64,000 nucleotides of DNA from Armillaria gallica (taxonomy: Eukaryota; Basidiomycota; Agaricomycetes; Agaricales; Physalacriaceae), in assembly GCA_037576215.1 (NCBI GenBank), contig JBANDB010000002.1, positions 1,612,001 through 1,676,000 on the forward strand. The letters are read 5' to 3'. The notes below the pieces were generated by a model. It ran no database searches and was not told the origin of the DNA. It saw only the letters and a program-made list of their open reading frames with translations. The position numbers and the translations under genes are program-made. Shown piece by piece: positions 57,931 to 64,000 of this stretch (its first letter is position 1; every line of letters starts with the position of its first letter).

Positions 57931-60565
57931 GGCATGTTCGGGGAACGAGCAGCTATGCGCTGTTTATAAGTGCTTCATTAACGTTACATGCCGATAGTGA
58001 ATAAATGCCGGCCGTGCCAGTCGAAGATACATGCCGTGATCAGAGCATGGGTTCGAAGATGGAACCGGGATTTGTGTGGATAATTCGGTGGATTTCAACC
58101 GTGTTTTTTTTTTTTTGGATTCAGCATTTGATTAACCGCTACAAGTACACTATCTACTAAGACGCGGTGGATGTACCAGTCCTCAGGCTCCCTCCTTCCC
58201 TCTCGTTCCGGTCCCTCCGCTCATTAATCTGATTTCTACTGGGAGATCGGCGTATGGTGTGGAGTACAGTAGCGAACGTTTATGGTACTTTTGCGCCCGT
58301 ATTTGGGCTAATCAGGTTGCATTTCAACCGTGTGCCACGTACATAAAGAGCGACAGACGAGCGTGCCAGACAGCTCGACGAGGCAACTAAGATGCTATGG
58401 TTCCCAATGGAGATTATGGTAGTCCTTCGAAGTCGGATGATTATGCCTCTTGGAATAGGCGCATGTGCTATTCTGGCAAGAAGAAGGGAAACACCCGTCA
58501 CCCTCATAGTCGCTCAGACTGGTTTTCCGTCCATTTCACTGGGTGTCGCACGCTCCAAAAGGAGCAAAAAGAATAAAAAAAGAAAGACTTCGGGAGACCA
58601 TCAGAGACCAAAAAGCGGCTGTCCCGACATCAATTTTCGTCAACTTTTAAGTTCGAAAATGGCCAAGGGAGTGTAAATGGAGAGCTCTTTGAGCTTGCCA
58701 TTTCATATTTTTTGGCTCAGGTAAGCTTAATGTGCATTAAAACAGGTATATGAGTATGTTACAAGACTTTCCTACTGTACAATCATGAGAATAAATTGTA
58801 ATAGTGTCCACACCCGAAGGATGGACCCGGTATGATAAACCATGAATTTGTTGCGGCGTAAACATCTTTTCCGACCATTTCTCCTGCATGCTTGCTGCAC
58901 GCAATCCTGTTTACAAGCTTCATTTCAAGCTTGTTGGCTTCTAATTTAAGTGAATGGATGTGCAGAGGAGGAGGAAAGTACATCTAAATATACTCACAGC
59001 ATCTAGCAGAATTTATACGTGAGGAGGACATGCAAGCATAAGAGTCGTCGCAGCGCGTCGCGGGCAGTCCATGCTAACTCGGAAATATCGGACCGATGGC
59101 AGATAACATAGGGGCATGGCAGATAACATTTGGCAGGAAAAATGCTTTTTCTCAAGTATTGTGCTACACAGGATGCTTTGTTTTCCACAACTTTTGCAGC
59201 CCATTAATCATTGTATATTGCATCTACAGTTAAATTTTAGGGCCTAAAGGTAAAGAAATGATACCAGGAAAAATCAACAAAAGCGTGGAGTATTACTACC
59301 ATTTATGGGCATGGCAGATAACTGGCAGATAACTGACCGTGGAAACCCAGCGAAACCGGCGGTAAGCCCTCAGACTCGCAGCTTGTGTGTTCCAAGTCCC
59401 AAATGCAAATTTTACATTTCTTGCTTACAACCATCACTACAGCGTTCTTGTACTCAAAGATGGATGATACTTGCACTGCAAAATCGGGACTACATTAGTG
59501 CAACAATGATGGACGTGACTACAATGCAAGAAGCAAACACGGTGACACGCTCTATGAGCGTTCACGTGTGTAATTTTGCGATTTACAATAATAAGTACAG
59601 GCAAAGGTGCTCAGATACTAAGGCAATGAGAAAAACAACAGAGCGCAGTGTTTATAATGCCAGTAAGGAAATTACCAGAGTAAAGCTGGGTGGAGCGCAT
59701 GACTTAACCTGAGGATAGTACTAGAAAGGCTGTACTAGGTGTGAAGTCCCAACGTTTGACACTAAGTGCTCTGACAGGGCACAGCACGCGCGCGCTAAGA
59801 ATAGCACAGAACACGCTTATGAGATAATTACAACTTCGCGCAACATTGATCTATGACGCACAAGGCACGGCAGACCCGGAACCTAGAGCTCTAGGCTGTA
59901 TGATGTCAGAACTCGAGTAAATCCGAAGTTTCTGACCTCGGCCGAAGCGCGCGAGGTCTAGACAAGAGACTCGTTGCCTTCACTACTACAAGAATTCCTT
60001 AAGAGAATATATTAAAGCGAAATAGAGTCGCGCGCTAGGCTGCAACTCCGAGGAGATAGCAACCGGCGTCAGTACACGTGTGTTAGCATTGTTAACCGAC
60101 GTCGCAACGCTCAGAGACAGGATCTGGCCCCGAGCCAGGCTCCTGAGTCAGCGCCAAGCGATGGCGTGCTAATGGCGACATGCGCGGGATGCAGGCGAGG
60201 GAGCTCGGCAACTTAAATGATACTATATTTGGTGGTACGAATTTGTAGAACGTAAAATAGATAAATAGCGCAGTATAATAGTAGTGTACAAGTTTCGGAC
60301 CCCCGTTGTAGTCGCGCGCAAGCCTTCAGCTTGACGCCGTAGCTTCTGGATCAGTTTGTAACTTCGAGCGAGAGAATAAACCTAGCATTGATATCATACC
60401 GAGTGAATTGAGTTGCGCGCGAGGCATAGAAAGCTAACGCGGCACTTGTGTGACTGTTGATTGGTTGGGTGACTTGCGCTCTAACCTGAGAAGAAGAGTA
60501 TAATGTCATTGAGGATGCGCTCTTGTGCTTTGAGGGTTTCTTGTGACGCGAGGCACTACAGGTGG
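57931..60565. other. Stretch without a supported gene
   Basis: The promoter of the GMC gene should lie in the first few hundred bases. A run of 14 T near 58,107-58,120 and repeated GGCAGATAAC words (59,097-59,130 and 59,310-59,330) are seen. From about 59,740 the DNA is rich in GCGC words. No chain of exons is convincing. Confidence 0.4.
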
Positions 60566-60790
60566 CAGAGGTTCAAACCCTTTGGCTTGATTAGTGCTCG
60601 CTTGAGGGTATATATTTCCCAAGTGGCATAGGTTCAAACCCTGTGGCTTGCGGACGGTGTTTTATAAGGGTTTCTGTGTCTCTGGATCACATAGGTTAGA
60701 ATCCTGTGGATCTACGATCGGTTTGGAAGCTTGAGCGCGTAGGTTTGAACCCTGTGGCTTTAGTGGAAGGTTTTGTGAAGTGTTTCTGCT
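60566..60790 (+). repeat. Tandem array of B-box-like words, about 55-70 bp period
   Basis: GAGGTTCAAACCCTTTGGCTTG (60,569 on, given in part), TAGGTTCAAACCCTGTGGCT, TAGGTTAGAATCCTGTGG and TAGGTTTGAACCCTGTGGCT follow each other with 55-75 bases between starts. The core GGTTcaAAcCCTgTGGcTT is close to a tRNA B box plus T-arm. It may be a tandemly copied SINE head or a minisatellite. Confidence 0.5.
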
Positions 60791-61199
60791 TGGAGCGCGA
60801 AGCTTTGAGTCGTGTGTTGGGTGTTTTAAGTCGTTTGAGGTCATTTCGTGTGTCGCTCTAGACTTAGTGAGGGTTTTGTGGACGTCTCTCGACGTTGTGT
60901 GTACTGTACTACACCTTTGCCTTGAGGCCCAGCGACAAACTGTCGCTCCTCTTGTTATTAAAAGCCTTTGGACTTAGAGAAATCCAGATACTAGACGCGC
61001 GCTATTGCTATACGTTTGTATCCTATATTCTGAAAGTTGCCTTGCCTTGTTTCTATCTGCTTCTATCGCATCAGAATCCCCCACGAACTTGAGGGTTTGT
61101 GTGTGTAGTGTTGGGTGTGGGTGTGATCAGTGTCTTCGACGCTGTTGCATTTCTAGCTTGCGCGCACAGAGTCTCTTCAACAGTGATACTAGGGACGGA

Positions 61200-63110
61200 T
61201 AGGATTATGACACTTATCCTCAACAATGATCTCAAGGTAAGGGCTTGTCAATGTCTTGTTGGTGTTCTTTTTGAATTGGAAGGAAAAGCCTGGTTGCCAT
61301 ATGTAGCCATCATGAACAATGACTATGCTCGAATTGGTGGTGGTAAGCACATTTGTCCAAAATTTTCTTTATGCTGGCTAAGCATGATTCAAGAACAATA
61401 GTCTCAAGTGGCTGTGCATGGGGATAATGAGAATTTTGTGCGGTAGTAACTGCTGGCTGTTTGAGGGCTTATCTCCTCTGTTTGGCACAAAGACAATACT
61501 TTTGAATGTTGATGACTACAACACTAGTGAGCCATTTCTTTTTTCCAATTCTTTATGAGACTCTTGACTTTGTTTTTGTTAGCTATTAGGTGGTATCAGA
61601 CAAAGGTCCAGTGTCATGGGAATAATCCCACCTTACTCTCTTACTCCGACATCACCCTCATCTCACAGCGTGATGGTGACTATTTTGAGGGGGTCAAAAT
61701 AGAATCAAAATCTGAAAGGAAAATAATAAAATTTGCTGGTCCCTTTTGCAGGGTCAAAATGTAAGAATTTAGCATGTCAAAATGCAGTCAAAATACTAAA
61801 TTTTGCCATTGCATCAAAATTTCTAAACTCGGGGTAGCAATTTCTGACATTTTGGCCAGATTTAGCTATTTGAAAATGATCAATTCTGCTCACTGACAAA
61901 ACTCAGAATCTTGCCAAACATTTTCATGCATCTAAATACTATATTTAGATGAAAATCAAAATGATGTATTTAGCTGCCAGGAACATGTGATCAAAATGAG
62001 AGTGTATGCTCAAGCAAGTTGCTCAAAGTCTCTGCAGCACTCTGCTCTGCGACTTCAGTAAGCTTAAGATTTGGCACCATTATAACATAGTTTTTGAAGA
62101 GTAGGTGTCCGATGTGCCTGTACACAAAACCGAGGATGTAGTATACTAGTATTCCAGTGCTTGAGTGCTCAACCACCATTTTGCTGTTACGAGTCTGAGA
62201 TAATGAGGATCATCTTTTTCTGAGCGATTTCGCAAGTAGGACCCTGAGCATTCTTAAGTTATACCTTAGAATTTAACAGCGACAAACATTGGCCCTTTTA
62301 TGGCAACAGCTTAACTTCTGCCTTCAACGCTCATGTCAACCTTTACCATGCCGAATTGTGTGCCAATATAAAGCTGAATGGTACACAAAAGGCATGTTTT
62401 CTTCATTCTACTACTAATACTTTTCATGTTCCTTTTGTAGATACTTATTCTGCACACTCGATCACTGCGGTCCTGACCAAGCGAGCAGCAATTGAGTGGC
62501 TGTGCAGCTTCTTTTCTCCCTTGGACCACCACCTTGTCTCGCCTCCATGCCCATATAGCATGTAGATTGTGCTCTTTCTTAGTATTAAAGGTATGATTTA
62601 TTTATCTTATTACTTCTAATTGCTTTCCAGTTTCTTTGCATGCATCCAGCAGCCCCAAGAGCCCTGGATTGCATATATCCTGCCCCCACCCCCCCATGTA
62701 AGCCCTCAGTGAAGGCAGCACTGTAATCCATCCATTCACAAAGATGGCGACGACACCAGTAGGCTCCACAATGACAACAACCCACGCCAATCACTGCCAT
62801 GGCCACAAATCCAACCCCCATCCCCATCCCAATCCCCACCCACTCAGTACCCCCTGGCATTGACATTGGTGCCTATCGCCGCCGTATATGACTTCTGCAC
62901 ACTATAAGAGTGTATGCCGCATCCTGGGATTCGACATCGGCCATTATCTCAGCGTGGGAAGGGCTACTGAAGGCGCACATAGACATGACAATGACAACCA
63001 ATGAGGCGACAGTGACGACGACGATGATGTGGGTGGGTGCCATTATACTCCATTGCAGTGCTATGGGACGATCTAGGGGAGGGATACTGGGGAAGGAGAG
63101 CATGGAGGGA
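61200..63110. other. CpG-poor stretch without a supported gene
   Basis: Short frames only. It includes a TCAAAAT-rich segment and, at 62,680-62,880, a cytosine-rich stretch. TGGTATCAGA at 61,591 recalls a copia primer site but stands alone. Confidence 0.4.
61686..61998 (+). repeat. TCAAAAT-rich segment
   Basis: TCAAAAT or close variants occur about ten times in 310 bases (for example near 61,690, 61,702, 61,753, 61,780, 61,790, 61,815, 61,958 and 61,991) at irregular spacing. Dense short words of this kind are common in subterminal regions of DNA transposons, where they bind the transposase. No inverted ends were found to prove it. Confidence 0.35.
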
Positions 63111-63526
63111 TGTTATGATTTATTCATTTTTGCCTTATCTCATCTTATCATGGGGAACCAGGCCGCCGCTAACTGACCAAGCTACCGAATGATGTTTCCA
63201 TGTTATCTCTTGACATGATGTGTTCTTGCTTCGATCTTGCATGCTCAAGTGGAGCCTCAGCTCACATTACAAGATGACCTATATATGATTTCTTACTTTC
63301 TCATGGATGCTCTATTATTAAACCCTCGCACTTAGTATTTAACTTGTAGCTCTCACTGTATGTACTCCAGCTTCGAGCTAACTTTAATCTATACTGAAAC
63401 TATCGCTTAATCTGTTGCTGAAAGCCAAGGACTTAGCCTTAATGCCTATTATTTAAGGGATTCATCGGTGACTGCCCGAACACGAGACAGCTGTTGATTA
63501 CCCTTGATAGGAGTTTGGGTCTAATA
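63111..63526 (+). repeat. 5' LTR of the second chromovirus
   Basis: About 416 bp from TGTTATG to TCTAATAA just before the primer site. TATTTAA at 63,336-63,342 and AGCTTCGAGCTAA at 63,369-63,381 are 33 bases apart, as in the first element, and the bases between align (GTAGCTCTCACTGTATGTAC against CAGCTCTCAGCTATGTAC). The right end is inferred from the primer site, because the terminal CA is not preserved. Confidence 0.7.
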
Positions 63527-63539
63527 ATTAGCTTGAAGC
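63527..63539 (+). promoter_or_regulatory. Self-primer binding site of the second chromovirus
   Basis: TTAGCTTGAAGCT is complementary to AGCTTCGAGCTAA at 63,369-63,381 except for one base, where C of a CpG has become T (a G-T wobble would still form in RNA). The same pair is perfect in the first element. Confidence 0.7.
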
Positions 63540-63570
63540 TTACCCCTTGCTCCTTTATTGGAGCCTACAG

Positions 63571-63783
63571 ATGTCGACGACCCTCGAAATTCTGCTATCC
63601 GCAGTGTACCTCGGTGTCGGACTAGTGTTTTTCTCAGCTACGCTTATACTGGCTATTATACAATATCAAAGAACAACTCGTCACAGATGCAACAGAAGGA
63701 TTCAGTATCCCCCACCACCATTTAATTATGTCCTCCCACAGCAGCCACCACCGGCGCACTTCTATCCACCCTTACCACCATGA
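63571..63783 (+). CDS. Small single-pass membrane-protein ORF upstream of gag (70 aa)
   Basis: ATG at 63,571, about 30 bases after the primer site; TGA at 63,781-63,783. Residues about 8-31 form one strongly hydrophobic span (ILLSAVYLGVGLVFFSATL and on), followed by basic residues (RTTRHRCNRR) and a Pro-rich tail (YPPPPFNYV, PPLPP). This is the same plan as the 57-aa ORF at 16,645-16,818, although the sequences are far apart. The next ATG of the gag-like frame is at 63,797, in another frame, so this ORF is separate and not a gag extension. Function unknown. Confidence 0.6.
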   Translation: MSTTLEILLSAVYLGVGLVFFSATLILAIIQYQRTTRHRCNRRIQYPPPPFNYVLPQQPPPAHFYPPLPP

Positions 63784-63796
63784 GCCTCAGCCGTCG

Positions 63797-64000
63797 ATGA
63801 GCACTCTAGCATTGACAGGAGAGACAAAGAAGATGTTCCTGGGGAGGTGGAAGTCAGCATTCAGGAAGGAAGCGATGGAGGTGCTCCTGGAGCAAGGCTC
63901 CCCTTTGTCGAGCTTTCTCCAAGCCCATCCTCCTCTCACCAGTCCACCAGCACTACCCCCCATCCAGCAGCATGAGCCGTTCCAACTGCCGCGGACCTGG
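63797..64000 (+). CDS. gag: Start of gag of the second chromovirus (partial)
   Basis: ATG at 63,797-63,799 and 68 codons open to the window end, beginning MSTLALTGETKKMFLGRW, then FRKEAMEVLLEQGSPLSSFL and a Pro-rich stretch. Near the N-terminus it recalls the gag of the first element (FFKSRQELVEDRGLAQSPPG). The capsid domain would lie beyond the edge. Confidence 0.5.
   Translation, partial: MSTLALTGETKKMFLGRWKSAFRKEAMEVLLEQGSPLSSFLQAHPPLTSPPALPPIQQHEPFQLPRTW

Larger units (their letters stand above)
63111..64000 (+). mobile_element. 5' end of a second, related chromovirus, cut by the window edge
   Basis: It reads on the plus strand. The start TGTTATGATTTATTCA and the following TTATCTCATCTTATC match the coding-strand start of the first element's LTR (TGTTACGATTTATTCA...). 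The core promoter, the 13-bp priming word, the primer site, the membrane microprotein ORF and the start of gag all follow in the same order as in the first element. The sequence is diverged, so it is a different family member rather than a recent copy. The rest of the element lies beyond the window. Confidence 0.8.

Noticed and set aside
61591..61600. Copia-type primer site TGGTATCAGA with an LTR upstream
   Set aside because: No second LTR, no TG...CA end at the site and no gag or pol downstream; ten bases alone are weak.
1..64000. CRISPR arrays, rRNA, bacterial operons or phage genes
   Set aside because: No regularly spaced repeats, no rRNA core sequences and no ribosome-binding-site-led gene strings; introns and LTR elements point to a fungal nuclear genome.

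Overview
The window looks like a transposon-rich, partly decayed stretch of nuclear DNA from a mushroom-forming basidiomycete (Agaricomycetes). Reasons: genes are cut by many short (about 50-60 bp) GT-AG introns; there is a Plavaka-type transposase; there is a Ty3/gypsy chromovirus of the self-priming Tf1/sushi kind; there are proteins of mushroom-expanded families; and there is a secreted aryl-alcohol-oxidase-like GMC enzyme. Nothing prokaryotic (operons, Shine-Dalgarno sites, CRISPR, phage) is present. All family names below come from motif recognition, not from a database search. Layout. 0-6 kb: a Plavaka transposase gene with one nonsense codon, followed by palindrome-rich short repeats, one with matching inverted ends. 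6-8.4 kb (minus): a broken gene of an uncharacterised mushroom family. 9.06-17.54 kb (minus): a complete but dead 8,477-bp chromovirus with 349-bp LTRs and a 5-bp target duplication, inserted between that broken gene and a divergent six-exon gene that reads through cleanly (17.9-19.5 kb, plus). 19.7-25.4 kb: repeats, three tRNA-derived SINE-like copies and a gene relic. 25.5-26.8 kb: a CpG-rich block without a gene. 26.8-33.5 kb (plus): a Ser/Pro-rich candidate gene, a SET-domain histone methyltransferase and a PIF1-type DNA helicase, the last two broken. 35-52 kb: a candidate minus gene, an RNase H1 N-terminal-like (viroplasmin) gene, a minus pseudogene with at least eight TGA stops, an F-box gene, a membrane-protein-like reading region and a TE-like multi-exon relic. 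52.1-53.3 kb: a SINE cluster. 53.5-55 kb: copies of a repeated gene family. 55.66-57.93 kb (minus): a GMC oxidoreductase that looks intact. 58-63.1 kb: mostly non-coding. 63.1 kb to the end: the 5' end of a second, related chromovirus. The main theme is decay at CpG. The two chromovirus LTRs differ at 11 sites, all transitions, 10 of them at CpG. Almost every premature stop, in elements and in host-like genes alike, is TGA, most simply an old CGA arginine codon. In the chromovirus both the reverse transcriptase and the integrase active sites carry G-to-A changes that fit CpG to CpA. By eye CG dinucleotides are scarce over much of 20-52 kb and plentiful around the genes that look intact. The best reading is long-term CpG methylation followed by deamination. 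The main novelty candidates are (1) a small single-pass membrane-protein ORF directly upstream of gag in both chromoviruses, (2) a conserved 13-bp self-priming signal in both, and (3) a tRNA-derived SINE family.
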